From the NCBI GenBank assembly GCA_036268295.1, contig DATAUK010000036.1, forward strand, positions 8,350 through 72,349: DNA of 64,000 bases, in the 5' to 3' direction. Positions 27,670-36,052 of this stretch are shown piece after piece. This stretch comes from DATAUK01 sp036268295 (GTDB taxonomy: Bacteria; Actinomycetota; Actinomycetes; JAFAQI01). The notes beneath the pieces are model-generated. The model was given only the letters and a program-made list of their open reading frames with translations. It did not search any database and was not told the origin of the DNA. The position numbers and the translations under genes were made by a program. How positions within the stretch are numbered: the stretch's first letter is position 1; every line of letters starts with the position of its first letter.

Positions 27670-29049
27670 TTATCGGCGTTGCACGGTCTTGGCATAGAGG
27701 TCGAGCAGGCGGCTGTCGGGGTCGTAGGTCTTCTTGAGCAACTCGTAGGTGTCGCCGCCGTACGTCGCCCAGAACTCATCCTCGGGGTAGAACGCGGTCG
27801 AGTACAACGACTTGCGGCCAGCGAGCTCGGCGACCTTCTCCTCGATGGCGCGGTTGTGAAACCCGTCGGTGTGGCCGGCCGGCAACGGCGCGGTCGACCA
27901 GAACCCGACGTTGACATAAAGGGTGGCCGGATCGAGCGCGTACAGATCCCAGGTCGCGTCGGGATCGCGCTGCTTCATCGGGCACATCCAGACCGGCGCG
28001 ATGCCGGTGCGCTCGTCGAGGAACTCGATGAACTCCGCCAACCTCGCGACCGGGATCTCGACGTCCTGGATGACCTCTTCTTCGGCCGGCTTACTGTGGC
28101 GCGCATCGATTCGGCGCTTGACACCGTACTTGCGTTCCAGCGCGATCAGCTTCCAGTAGACGTCCGAGCGTCGCCATCGGCGCGGCCAGATCCGCCGGAT
28201 TCGGGGGTTCTGCGCTCCGAACGCCCGCGAGCACCAGAACCAGTCGGTGTCCCAGCGCCAGAGGTAGTCGTGGGTCGTGAGGTAGTCGACCGAACGTTGC
28301 TGGATCGAGCGGTAGTAGATCTGCTGGCCGGTGTAGCTCGAGGCGCTCGGTGCGGTGCGCGAGTAGCTCGCGAGCGTGAGGTAGCACTCGCGCGGTGAGA
28401 ACCAGGTCCCATCGACGAAGTCGACCGGCTCGCCCTGCCACTCCCGCCCGGCACAGACCTCGTCGATGGCCGCGGCGCACTCGTCGACACTGTGGAACCG
28501 GACGTGGCGGAGTCGGACGTAGGGCGTCACCGGCTCGAGCTCGATCTTGATCCGCAGCGCATAACCGAGTGAGCCGTAGGAGTTGGGGAAGCCATAGAAC
28601 AGATCGCGGTGCTCACCGTCCGGGGTTGCCGTCACCACCCGGCCGTCACCGGTCAGCACGTCCATCTCGATCACCGACTCGTGCGGGCAGCCGTTGCGGA
28701 ACGTCGCCGACTCGATGCCGAGCCCGGTGACGGCACCGCCGAGCGTGATCGTCTTGAGCTGCGGCACGCACAGCGGCACCAGGCCGTGCGGCAGCGTGGC
28801 GGCGACGAGGTCCTCGTACGTGGTCATCGCGAGCACATCTGCGGTCTTGGACGCGCGGTCGATGCTCAGGACACCGGTGAAGCCGTCGGCGTCGAGCGCC
28901 GAGTGGGCGGCGGCGCGAGGACGGAACAGGTTCGAGGTTTGCTTGGACTTCCGGAGCCGGATCGGTGCGCCGGCCGGCAGCGCCAGGAGCGCGCGGCGGA
29001 GCGCCTCGACGCGCCGGTCGTAGGCAGCACGTGCCGATCCTTCAGCCAC
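27670..29049 (-). CDS. tmsA: FAD-binding oxidoreductase, TmsA-like (10-methylene reductase)
   Basis: 459 residues. PCMH-type FAD-binding domain in the N-terminal half (VLAMTTYEDLVAATLPHG, LKTITLGGAVTGLGIESATF, GFPNSYGSLGYALRIKIE) and a C-terminal substrate domain with LYVNVGFWST and FWATYGGD. Related to DWARF1/DHCR24-like reductases. In the tmsABC system this partner reduces the 10-methylene intermediate made by TmsB to a 10-methyl chain. GTG 29049 is the first good start. Upstream of tmsB in the same operon and divergent from a MarR gene, which may regulate it. Confidence 0.83.
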   Translation of the reverse strand: MAEGSARAAYDRRVEALRRALLALPAGAPIRLRKSKQTSNLFRPRAAAHSALDADGFTGVLSIDRASKTADVLAMTTYEDLVAATLPHGLVPLCVPQLKTITLGGAVTGLGIESATFRNGCPHESVIEMDVLTGDGRVVTATPDGEHRDLFYGFPNSYGSLGYALRIKIELEPVTPYVRLRHVRFHSVDECAAAIDEVCAGREWQGEPVDFVDGTWFSPRECYLTLASYSRTAPSASSYTGQQIYYRSIQQRSVDYLTTHDYLWRWDTDWFWCSRAFGAQNPRIRRIWPRRWRRSDVYWKLIALERKYGVKRRIDARHSKPAEEEVIQDVEIPVARLAEFIEFLDERTGIAPVWMCPMKQRDPDATWDLYALDPATLYVNVGFWSTAPLPAGHTDGFHNRAIEEKVAELAGRKSLYSTAFYPEDEFWATYGGDTYELLKKTYDPDSRLLDLYAKTVQRR

Positions 29050-29107
29050 CCACGAAGCCTACGCCGGAGGGCCGCGTCGTTGCCCGGCCGGTCGCTGCCG
29101 AAAGAAG

Positions 29108-29137
29108 TTGCATGCTGGCAGGCAAGTATATTATGAT
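29108..29137 (+). promoter_or_regulatory. Promoter of the marR-MFS operon
   Basis: -35 TTGCAT (29108-29113), an 18-bp spacer, and -10 TATGAT (29132-29137), then 6 nt to GTG 29144. The mRNA should be leaderless. The unusually A/T-rich TATATTATGAT stretch in the tmsA-marR gap is also a plausible place for MarR autoregulation. Confidence 0.6.
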
Positions 29138-29143
29138 CGATCC

Positions 29144-29611
29144 GTGCCCGCCAAAACCGCCAGCCAGCTCGATGTCGAGACTGCGGCGCGGCTGCGCGCA
29201 GTGGTCGGCCAGCTTTCGCGGCGGTTCACCAGGCTGGCTCGCGGCTCCGGCCTCACCCCCAGCCAGCTCTCGGCGCTCGGCGTCATCGCCAGGCGAGGCC
29301 CGATTCGGCTCTCCGAGCTTGCCGAGTACGAGAGCGTCAACCCGACCATGCTGAGCCGGCTGGTCGCGGCACTCGATGAAGCCGGCCTGGTGAGGCGACG
29401 CACCGATCCCGCTGACCGTCGAGCCGGATTGCTCGAAGTCACCGCGACCGGCCGTCGTACCCATGACCGGCTGCGGGCGGAGCGCGGTCGGGTGCTGACC
29501 GCCGGACTCGAGCGACTCGATCCTGAGCACGTCGCGGCCGTCGAGGCAGCGTTGCCGGCACTGGAAGCGCTGATCGAGGCGCTCTCCGGCCGGGACGGCA
29601 CGGTCAAATGA
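29144..29611 (+). CDS. MarR-family transcriptional regulator
   Basis: 155 residues from GTG 29144. Winged helix-turn-helix with GLTPSQLSALGVIARRG, IRLSELAEYESVNPTMLSRLVAALDEAGLV and the wing RRRTDPADRRAGLLEVT; flanking helices for dimerisation. An ATG at 29108 would lie within the promoter and is rejected. Overlaps the MFS gene by ATGA, and is divergent from tmsA-tmsB across about 95 bp. MarR/MFS pairs usually form efflux circuits in which a ligand relieves repression. It may also control the tms genes. Confidence 0.87.
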   Translation: MPAKTASQLDVETAARLRAVVGQLSRRFTRLARGSGLTPSQLSALGVIARRGPIRLSELAEYESVNPTMLSRLVAALDEAGLVRRRTDPADRRAGLLEVTATGRRTHDRLRAERGRVLTAGLERLDPEHVAAVEAALPALEALIEALSGRDGTVK

Positions 29612-30906
29612 CGCCGATGCAACGGCTGCGCCGCGACACCTTCGCTTCGCTGTCGAACCCGAACTACCGGCTGTACTTCGGCGGCCAGGCGATCTCGCTC
29701 GTCGGCACCTGGATGCAGACGATCGCGCAGTCGTTTCTCGTCCTGCACATCACCGGCTCCGGTTTCGACGTCGGTCTGATCGTCGCGCTACAGACCCTTC
29801 CGGTTCTCTTGCTCGGGCCGTACGCCGGTGTGGTGGCCGACCGGGTCGACAAACGCAAGATGATGATCGGCCTGCAGTCACTGATGGGAGTTCAGGCGCT
29901 GGTCTTCGGCATCCTGACGCTGACCCACGTGATCTCGTTGTGGCAGATCGCGGTCCTCGCGATGCTCCTCGGCCTCAACAACACGTTCGAGAACCCAGCC
30001 AGGCAGACGTTCGTGATGGAGATGGTCGGCCCGACCGACCTGCGCAACGCGGTCACCCTCAACTCGGTCCTGGTCAACGTCGCGCGAGCGGTCGGTCCGG
30101 CGGTGGCGGGCATCATCATCGCGGCCGGCGGGTACGGCGTCTGCTTCCTGATCAACGCCGCGAGCTTCATCGCCGTGGTCGCGTCATTGCTGCGGATGGA
30201 CGTCAGCATGCTGGCGCCGGCCGAGCCGACTCGTCGCGGTCGCGGACAGCTGCGAGAAGGAATTCGTTATGTCCGGAGCGAGGTCGGCCTCGCGATCCCG
30301 CTGGTGATGATGGCGATCGTCGGATGCCTGGCGTATGAGTTCCAGGTGACGTTGCCGGTCATGGCCACGCGAGCCTTCCACGGCGGGTCGGTGACCTATG
30401 GCTTCATGACGGCCTCGATGGGTGTCGGTGCCGTCATCGGCGGGTTGTACGCGGCCGGTCGCGGCAAGACCGGGCTGGCGTCCTTGACCCGCTCCTGCGT
30501 GATCTTCACCGTCGTGATCGCGGCGGCGGCACTCGCACCTGACCTGACCGTGGAGCTCATCGCGCTGGCCGCTGTCGGCGCCGCGAGCGTCACGTTGTTA
30601 TCCAAGGGCAACAGCACGTTGCAGCTCGCCGCCGCGCCGCAAATGCGCGGGCGGGTGATGGCGCTGTGGGCAGTCGCGTTCCTCGGCTCGACCCCGATCG
30701 GCGGCCCCGCCGCAGGCGCCGTCGCGCAGTACATCGGGCCGCGCTGGGGGCTCGGGCTCGGCGCGCTGGCCTGTGCGCTGGCCGCGTTGCTCGGTGGGTT
30801 GGTGTTGCGACGGGTGCGCGCGCTGCCGATCACCGAGACTCGCGTCACCACGGCCACCGAGGAGGAGGCCGAGGCCGTGCTCGAAGTTGCCGAGGCCGCC
30901 CGCTAG
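29608..30906 (+). CDS. MFS transporter (EntS/MFS_3-like)
   Basis: 432 residues with 12 predicted helices. Loop motif GPYAGVVADRVDKRKMM between helices 2 and 3 and NNTFENPARQTFVMEMV between 4 and 5, typical of the DHA3/EntS-type MFS exporters. Charged C-terminal tail (TATEEEAEAVLEVAEAA). Translationally coupled to the MarR regulator through an ATGA overlap. Likely an exporter of a small hydrophobic compound sensed by MarR; substrate unknown. Confidence 0.85.
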   Translation: MTPMQRLRRDTFASLSNPNYRLYFGGQAISLVGTWMQTIAQSFLVLHITGSGFDVGLIVALQTLPVLLLGPYAGVVADRVDKRKMMIGLQSLMGVQALVFGILTLTHVISLWQIAVLAMLLGLNNTFENPARQTFVMEMVGPTDLRNAVTLNSVLVNVARAVGPAVAGIIIAAGGYGVCFLINAASFIAVVASLLRMDVSMLAPAEPTRRGRGQLREGIRYVRSEVGLAIPLVMMAIVGCLAYEFQVTLPVMATRAFHGGSVTYGFMTASMGVGAVIGGLYAAGRGKTGLASLTRSCVIFTVVIAAAALAPDLTVELIALAAVGAASVTLLSKGNSTLQLAAAPQMRGRVMALWAVAFLGSTPIGGPAAGAVAQYIGPRWGLGLGALACALAALLGGLVLRRVRALPITETRVTTATEEEAEAVLEVAEAAR

Positions 30907-30917
30907 CGTCTTGCGAC

Positions 30918-31505
30918 GTGGGCGACGTCAGCGAGCAGTGGCACAGTCGCCGAAACGAGGCCAAGTTCTACTGGGTCTACGGCAAGCAGCGCGCGGCCGC
31001 TGGCTGGCACCTCCGTCACTGCACGTCGGTTGGCGTCCAGGCCACCATCCTTGGCCATCCGACCGTCGACGCGTCGGACATGATCGTCGGCGATCACTTC
31101 AAGATCTGGTCGGTTCGCCGCAAGACCCTGGTGACCGGCTGGGGCAAGCTGCGGATCGGAGACCGGGTCTTTCTCAACACCGGGGTCTTCGTTTCGTGCG
31201 TCCATGAGATCACGATCGGCAATGACGTCGCGATCGCCAACGATGCCTATCTGACCGACAGCGACAGCCATGGCGTCGAGGGCCGCAAGGTACGAGAGGC
31301 GCCGATTCGGATCGGCGACGGCGCATGGATCGGTGCCCGCGCGATCATCCTGCCCGGTGTCACGATCGGCGCACGAGCGCTGGTCGCAGCCGGCGCAGTC
31401 GTCACCCGTGACGTGCCGAATGACACGTTGGTCGGCGGCAACCCGGCACGGGTCATCCGCGAGCTGATCTACCCGGACGGCGTCACCAAGGCCTGGCACG
31501 ACTAG
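30918..31505 (+). CDS. Left-handed beta-helix (hexapeptide-repeat) acyltransferase
   Basis: 195 residues. Hexapeptide turns run through the whole protein (IGDRVFLNTGVFVSC, ITIGNDVAIANDAYLTDSDSHG, IGDGAWIGARAIILPGVTIG, ALVAAGAVVTRDVP) and end in the NPARVIRE motif of maltose/galactoside O-acetyltransferase relatives. Likely transfers an acetyl group to a sugar or other small acceptor. GTG 30918 stands 8 nt after TAGCGT, so probably leaderless; the longer open frame overlaps the MFS gene and is not credible. Its 3' end overlaps the convergent desaturase by 4 bp. Confidence 0.82.
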   Translation: MGDVSEQWHSRRNEAKFYWVYGKQRAAAGWHLRHCTSVGVQATILGHPTVDASDMIVGDHFKIWSVRRKTLVTGWGKLRIGDRVFLNTGVFVSCVHEITIGNDVAIANDAYLTDSDSHGVEGRKVREAPIRIGDGAWIGARAIILPGVTIGARALVAAGAVVTRDVPNDTLVGGNPARVIRELIYPDGVTKAWHD

Positions 31506-32692
31506 GCGACGGCGGCCTGGGGTGGGATCGGGCCGCGGTGGCGGCGGAGCTCGTCGGCGGTCGCCCGCTTGGCGCGCGGTGCGGTGACCGGTGTCGGCGG
31601 CTGTGGCTGCGGCACCACGGACTTGCCCGGAAGTGACAGCCGCATCAAGGTCCGCAGCACCTGGCCGTACTGCCGATGCAGCGGACCGGTGGTGTAGGGC
31701 AGGTTGTACTTCTCGCACAGCGCCTTGACCCGCACCGCGATCTCCGGATAGCGGTTGCACGGCAGATCGGGGAACAGGTGGTGCTCGATCTGGTAGCCGA
31801 GGCTGCCGGACATCACATGGAGGAGCCGGCTGCCCTCGAAGTTGGCGGAGCCGAGGAGTTGGCGGAGATACCACTGGGCCTTGGTCTCGTCGTCGAGCTC
31901 GGCCTCGTCGAACTTCTCCGCGCCGTCGGGGAAATGGCCGCAGAAGATGATCAGGTACGACCATAGGTTGCGGATGATGTTGGCGGTGAAGTTGGCCGAC
32001 AGCGTCGTGGCCCAGGACGGCCCGGACAGCAGCGGGAAGATGACGTAGTCCTTGCCGACCTGGCGGCGTACCTTGCGCCAGATCCCGCCCAGCTGCCGTT
32101 TCATCTCGGCCGGGTCCTTCTTGCCCTTACGGATGCTCTCGATGTCGAGGTCGTGCAGCGCCACCCCCCACTCGAACAGCAGCGCCAGCAAGGCGTTGTA
32201 GACCGGCTGGCCGAGGTTGACCGGATGCCACTTCTGGTCGCTGGTGACCCGCAGGATGCCGTAGCCGACGTCGTTGTCCTTGCCGATGACGTTGGTGAAG
32301 GTGTGGTGCATGAAGTTGTGCGAGTGCTTCCACTGCTCGGCCGGGCAGGTGTTGTCCCACTCCCAGGTGCCGGAGTGGATTTCCGGATCGTTCATCCAGT
32401 CGAACTGACCGTGCATGACGTTGTGGCCGATCTCCATGTTCTCGAGGATCTTGCCGGTCGCGAGCATCGCGGTCCCGGCCACCCAGGCCGGCGGGAGCAT
32501 GCTCGCGAACAGCGTGATCCGCGCGGCGACGACCAGCCGGCGCTGGATATAGATCATCTTGCGGATGTAGGCGGCATCCTTCTCGCCGCGCAGTGACTCG
32601 ATGTCGCGCCGGATCTCGTCGAACTCCTTGCCGAGAGCTTCCACATCCTCCTCGGTGAGGTGGGCGAACGAGGCAACGTCAGAGATAGCCAT
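31502..32692 (-). CDS. desA3: Membrane fatty-acid (stearoyl-CoA delta-9) desaturase, DesA3-like
   Basis: 396 residues. Three histidine boxes of integral-membrane di-iron desaturases: GHNVMHG (H90, H94), HSHNFMHH (H123-H130) and QIEHHLFP (H304, H305); hydrophobic segments lie between boxes one and two and in the centre. With the adjacent reductase this mirrors mycobacterial DesA3 (Rv3229c) and Rv3230c, which make oleoyl chains from stearoyl-CoA. Oleate is also the starting chain for the TmsB/TmsA pathway encoded 3 kb away. 13 bp downstream of the reductase, one operon. The Pro/Lys-rich C-terminal tail of about 45 residues is not conserved. Confidence 0.9.
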   Translation of the reverse strand: MAISDVASFAHLTEEDVEALGKEFDEIRRDIESLRGEKDAAYIRKMIYIQRRLVVAARITLFASMLPPAWVAGTAMLATGKILENMEIGHNVMHGQFDWMNDPEIHSGTWEWDNTCPAEQWKHSHNFMHHTFTNVIGKDNDVGYGILRVTSDQKWHPVNLGQPVYNALLALLFEWGVALHDLDIESIRKGKKDPAEMKRQLGGIWRKVRRQVGKDYVIFPLLSGPSWATTLSANFTANIIRNLWSYLIIFCGHFPDGAEKFDEAELDDETKAQWYLRQLLGSANFEGSRLLHVMSGSLGYQIEHHLFPDLPCNRYPEIAVRVKALCEKYNLPYTTGPLHRQYGQVLRTLMRLSLPGKSVVPQPQPPTPVTAPRAKRATADELRRHRGPIPPQAAVA

Positions 32693-32705
32693 GATTTCTG
32701 ATCCC

Positions 32706-33821
32706 TCAGATCTCTAGTACGCAGTCACCGGCGGCAGCCGTGACGCAGGTCTGTACCCCTTGGTTCTCCTGGTATTCCGCGCCGTTTCTCAGGTCCTTGA
32801 CGGTTCCCTTCTTCAGCGGGATCACACAGGTGTGGCAGATTCCCATCCGGCAGCCGAATGGCATCGTGATGCCCGCCGCTTCACCGGCTTCGAGGATTGT
32901 GGTGGCGCCGTCGAGGTCGACCTGCTCGCCGGAGGCCGCGAAGGTCACGTGACCGCCCTCCGCCGACGTGGTGAGCGTCGCCGAGAACCTCTCGACGTGA
33001 AGCGCCTTGCCGATCCTGGCCGCTTCCCAGTGCTTCTCGGCGGCTTCGAGCATCGGCGCCGGCCCGCACACCCAGGTCTGGCGCTGCTTCCAGTCCGGGC
33101 AGGCGTCGGCGAGTTTGTTGGTGTCGAGCAGGCCGTGCTCGTCGTCGAAGTTCTCGACCATCAGCAGGCTGGGATGCGCCTCGGCCAAGGCCAGCCGCTC
33201 GTCGCGGAAGATCGCCTGGTCGCGGCTCGGCGCGGAATGGATGTGGACGACGTCGGGCATGGTGCCGCGACGATGCATGGTGCGCAGCATCGACATCACT
33301 GGAGTGATGCCGCTGCCGCCGGTCCAGAACAGCACCTTCGGTGGCGGTGGGTCAGGCAGCACGAACTCGCCCTGCGGTAGTGCCAGCCGGACGATCGTCC
33401 CGGCGGCAAGGCCGCGCACCAGGTGCTCGGACAGGAATCCCTCAGGCATCGCCTTGACCGTGATCGTGATGTCCGCCGAGCGGTTCCCGTTGCCGGCGTT
33501 GGCCTCGCCGACCGGCACCGAGCTGATCGAGTAGGACCGCCAGTGCCACCTGCCATCGAGGTTGACCCCGATGCCGACGTACTGCCCCGGCTGGTAGTCG
33601 GCGGCGAAGCCCCAGCCCGGCTTGATCACGAGTGTGGCAGCGTCGTCGGTCTCTGGAATGACCTCGATCACCTTGCCGCGGAGCTCACGCGCGCTCCACA
33701 GCGGGTTGAGCAGGTGCAGGTAGTCATCAGGCAGCAGTGGAGTGGTCATCCGGGCCAGCACGCTGCGCAGCTGCGCGGTGGTCAGCCGCGAAAGCACAGA
33801 AGAAAAGTAACTGTTACCCAT
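32706..33821 (-). CDS. Ferredoxin-type oxidoreductase, electron donor of the desaturase (Rv3230c-like)
   Basis: 371 residues in the order FAD-binding, NAD(P)-binding, plant-type 2Fe-2S. Seen: FAD motif RSYSIS (95-100), pyridine-nucleotide loop TGGSGITPVMSMLR (167-180), and iron-sulphur ligands C324, C329, C332 and C359 in FGCRMGICHTC and QTC. Passes electrons from NAD(P)H to the desaturase. ATG 33821 has no ribosome site but a TAGTAT box 8 nt upstream, so probably leaderless. The start codon overlaps an inverted repeat shared with the divergent TetR gene. Confidence 0.9.
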   Translation of the reverse strand: MGNSYFSSVLSRLTTAQLRSVLARMTTPLLPDDYLHLLNPLWSARELRGKVIEVIPETDDAATLVIKPGWGFAADYQPGQYVGIGVNLDGRWHWRSYSISSVPVGEANAGNGNRSADITITVKAMPEGFLSEHLVRGLAAGTIVRLALPQGEFVLPDPPPPKVLFWTGGSGITPVMSMLRTMHRRGTMPDVVHIHSAPSRDQAIFRDERLALAEAHPSLLMVENFDDEHGLLDTNKLADACPDWKQRQTWVCGPAPMLEAAEKHWEAARIGKALHVERFSATLTTSAEGGHVTFAASGEQVDLDGATTILEAGEAAGITMPFGCRMGICHTCVIPLKKGTVKDLRNGAEYQENQGVQTCVTAAAGDCVLEI

Positions 33822-33836
33822 AGTTTCAGATACTAT
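33807..33836. promoter_or_regulatory. Tandem palindromic operators between desaturase operon and TetR gene
   Basis: GTAAC-t-GTTAC (33807-33817) is a perfect palindrome just inside the reductase gene. ATAGTTTCAGATACTAT (33820-33836) is an imperfect one (14 of 17 positions symmetrical) that covers the reductase ATG and the -10 boxes of both divergent genes (TACTAT for TetR, TAGTAT for the reductase). Good candidate for binding by the adjacent TetR. Confidence 0.6.
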
Positions 33837-33842
33837 AGAGAC

Positions 33843-34502
33843 GTGAGTGCGGCTGAGTCAACCGAGCGAGCGCCGGACGGTCGCCGGGATCGCTGGCGCG
33901 CCCACCGCGAAGTACGCCGTGGCGAGTTGATCGCCGCCGTCATCGCCGCCGTCGGCGAGCTCGGTCCGGCGGTGGGGATGGACGACATCAGCGCGGCGTC
34001 CGGGATCGCGAAGCCGGTCTTCTACCGCTACTTCAGCGACAAGGCCGACCTGTTCCTCACGGTCGGCCGCGCCGTCGCGGAGTCGGTCGTCGCGGACACC
34101 ATGGCGGCGATCGACCGGGCCGGCTCACCGCGGGCGAAGCTCGAGGCCGGCATCGACGCGTACGTCGCCGGCATCGAGGCCAACCCGCAGCTCTACCGGT
34201 TCGTCGCGACCCACCGCAGCACCGGCCGAACCGCCGGCGGTGACCTGCTCGGCGACTACGCCAGCGTCGTCGGCCTGCACGCATCCCGGGTCATCGGCGA
34301 TTTCATGCGCGAGGCGGGGATGGACTCCGGCGTTGCCGACCCGTGGGGTTTCGGGATAGTCGGGCTGGTCCGGTCCGCCACCGACCGCTGGTTGGAGCAG
34401 CCGGCGATGAGCCGCGCCGCATTGGTGGCCTACCTCACGGATCTGGTCTGGCCCGGTCTGTCCGCCTCGCCAGCGCGGCAGCCGACCGCCGACGCGGGAT
34501 AG
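33843..34502 (+). CDS. TetR-family regulator divergent from the desaturase operon
   Basis: 219 residues from GTG 33843. N-terminal TetR DNA-binding domain (RGELIAAVIAAVGELG, VGMDDISAASGIAKPVFYRYFSDKADLF), then an all-helical ligand domain. GTG is 6 nt from TACTAT, so leaderless. The longer open frame to 33423 overlaps the reductase on the other strand and is rejected. The gene faces the Rv3230c/desA3 operon across 21 bp that hold a palindrome, so it is likely a repressor of desaturation that responds to an acyl-CoA or fatty acid. Confidence 0.87.
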   Translation: MSAAESTERAPDGRRDRWRAHREVRRGELIAAVIAAVGELGPAVGMDDISAASGIAKPVFYRYFSDKADLFLTVGRAVAESVVADTMAAIDRAGSPRAKLEAGIDAYVAGIEANPQLYRFVATHRSTGRTAGGDLLGDYASVVGLHASRVIGDFMREAGMDSGVADPWGFGIVGLVRSATDRWLEQPAMSRAALVAYLTDLVWPGLSASPARQPTADAG

Positions 34503-34509
34503 TGGGCGA

Positions 34510-35310
34510 GTGCTAGCCGCCGTCCGACCCGCGCGCCATCCGAACGCGACGATCGCGGTTGTTGTGCTGGCGTGGATCTCCACGGCGCTGTTGCTCGACC
34601 ACGGTCTGGGAAGCCATGGCGCGTCGATGGCGCAGCAGCGCTGGCTCGGTGTCGGCACCTGGTTGTTGCTGATCGCATTGCTGACGCGGGAGCCGGTGCG
34701 GATCCGGGCGCAGGTCGGCGTCGTCGTCGGGTTCGCGACCGTCATCGAATACACGTTCTCCTACGAGCTGCACGTCTACATCTACCGGCTTCACGACGTG
34801 CCGTGGTTCGTGCCGCCCGGTCACGGTCTGGTCTATCTCGGGGCATTGGCTATCGGCCGCTCGCTCGCAGTGATGACGCGAGCTCGGTTGTTGATCTCGC
34901 TGACGCTCGCGGTCAGTGGCGGGTACGCCGTCTGGGGATTGTTCTTCTCCGGTCGGCAAGATCTGTTGGGAATGCTGTGGTTCGGGTGTCTCGCGGCGTT
35001 CCTGCTCCGCGGCCGCCAGCCGACGGTGTTCGTCGGCGCGTTCGTGGTGGTGACCTATCTGGAGCTGCTCGGCACCCACCTCGGGACCTGGACCTGGCAG
35101 GTCCGCGACCCGATCGGCCACCTGATCTCGATGGGCAACCCGCCGTCCGGTGCCGCCGGCGGCTATGGCTTCTTTGACGCCGCCGCGCTCGCGCTGGCGC
35201 CCCGGGTCGACGCGCTGTTAGCCCGGCGGCGCAAGCGCGGCGAGCAGGTCGTCGTGCAGCAACCCGTTGCTGCACACCACGCTGCCGCCGTCGGCGCGCT
35301 CGACTCCTGA
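34510..35310 (+). CDS. Conserved polytopic membrane protein
   Basis: 266 residues with seven or eight hydrophobic helices. Distinctive stretches: VIEYTFSYELHVYIYRLHDVPWFVPPGHG and LLGTHLGTWTWQVRDP, with histidines and a tryptophan-rich loop. No family name comes to mind. GTG 34510 is 7 bp after the TetR stop. The last 93 bp overlap the convergent HisN-like gene; the C-terminal tail (RRRKRGEQVVVQQPV and on) is low-complexity and may be poorly conserved. Confidence 0.6.
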   Translation: MLAAVRPARHPNATIAVVVLAWISTALLLDHGLGSHGASMAQQRWLGVGTWLLLIALLTREPVRIRAQVGVVVGFATVIEYTFSYELHVYIYRLHDVPWFVPPGHGLVYLGALAIGRSLAVMTRARLLISLTLAVSGGYAVWGLFFSGRQDLLGMLWFGCLAAFLLRGRQPTVFVGAFVVVTYLELLGTHLGTWTWQVRDPIGHLISMGNPPSGAAGGYGFFDAAALALAPRVDALLARRRKRGEQVVVQQPVAAHHAAAVGALDS

Positions 35311-36006
35311 CAGGTCGCTGAACCGGCCGCCTGCCTCCTTGACGATCACCTGGAGCGCGGCGAGGTCCCACAGCGAGAGCTCGGGCTCGCACGAGCCGTC
35401 GACGACGCCTTCGGCCACCATCATGTGCGACCAGAAGTCACCGAACGCGCGACTTCGCCAGACCCGGCCGAGCAGCTCGAGGAACTCCGGCAGCTGGCCG
35501 CGCTGCTTCCAGCCGGTGAGGGACGAGTGAGACAGGTAGGCATCGCCGAGCGCGGCCACCTTCGACACCTGGCAACGACGTGGCTCGCCATTGCCGAACC
35601 GGCTCCAGGCACCGCCGCCGGTCGACGCCCACCAGCGCCGCCCCAGCGCGGGCGCGGAGACCACCCCGACCTCGGTCTTTTCGTGGTGCTGCAACGCAAT
35701 CAGCGTTGCCCAGATCGGCACCCCGCGGACGTAGTTCTTGGTGCCGTCGATCGGGTCGATCACCCAACGTCGGGCTCCGGCGCCGCTGACGCCGTACTCC
35801 TCGCCGAGGATGGCATCATCGGGCCGATCGACCTCGATTCGTTCCCGGATCCCGCGTTCGGCGGCGCGATCCGCGTCGCTCACCGGAGTGAGGTCGGGCT
35901 TGGACTCGACGACCAGGTCGGCGGCGAGAAAGCGCGCCATCGTCACCGCGTCGGCGGCATCAGCCAGCTCGTGTGCGAGCCGAAGGTCGGCAGCCCAGTC
36001 CGTCAC
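35218..36006 (-). CDS. hisN: Inositol-monophosphatase-family phosphatase, probable histidinol-phosphatase
   Basis: 262 residues. Metal-binding motifs of the IMPase family: LGEEYG (motif 1), WVIDPIDGTKNYVRGVPIW (motif 2) and ELSLWDLAALQVIVKEAGG (motif 3, with WD.A). Actinobacterial members of this length with the TKPDLTPVSDADR-like N-terminus (here SKPDLTPVSDADR) are histidinol-phosphate phosphatases (HisN, penultimate step of histidine synthesis). Inositol-phosphate activity cannot be excluded. ATG 36006. The 46-bp gap to the divergent TetR gene contains that gene's operator. Confidence 0.75.
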   Translation of the reverse strand: MTDWAADLRLAHELADAADAVTMARFLAADLVVESKPDLTPVSDADRAAERGIRERIEVDRPDDAILGEEYGVSGAGARRWVIDPIDGTKNYVRGVPIWATLIALQHHEKTEVGVVSAPALGRRWWASTGGGAWSRFGNGEPRRCQVSKVAALGDAYLSHSSLTGWKQRGQLPEFLELLGRVWRSRAFGDFWSHMMVAEGVVDGSCEPELSLWDLAALQVIVKEAGGRFSDLSGVERADGGSVVCSNGLLHDDLLAALAPPG

Positions 36007-36025
36007 GGCGTTACACTACCGGTGC

Positions 36026-36052
36026 TTGACACGAACGCCCTTCGTGTAAAGA
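36026..36052 (+). promoter_or_regulatory. TetR promoter with embedded perfect palindrome
   Basis: TTGACA (36026-36031) as -35, with a TAAAGA-like -10 near 36047. The palindrome ACACGAA-cgccc-TTCGTGT (36029-36047) has perfect 7-bp arms and spans the promoter, so bound repressor would block it. Expected to be the autoregulatory site of the TetR gene at 36053. Confidence 0.65.
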
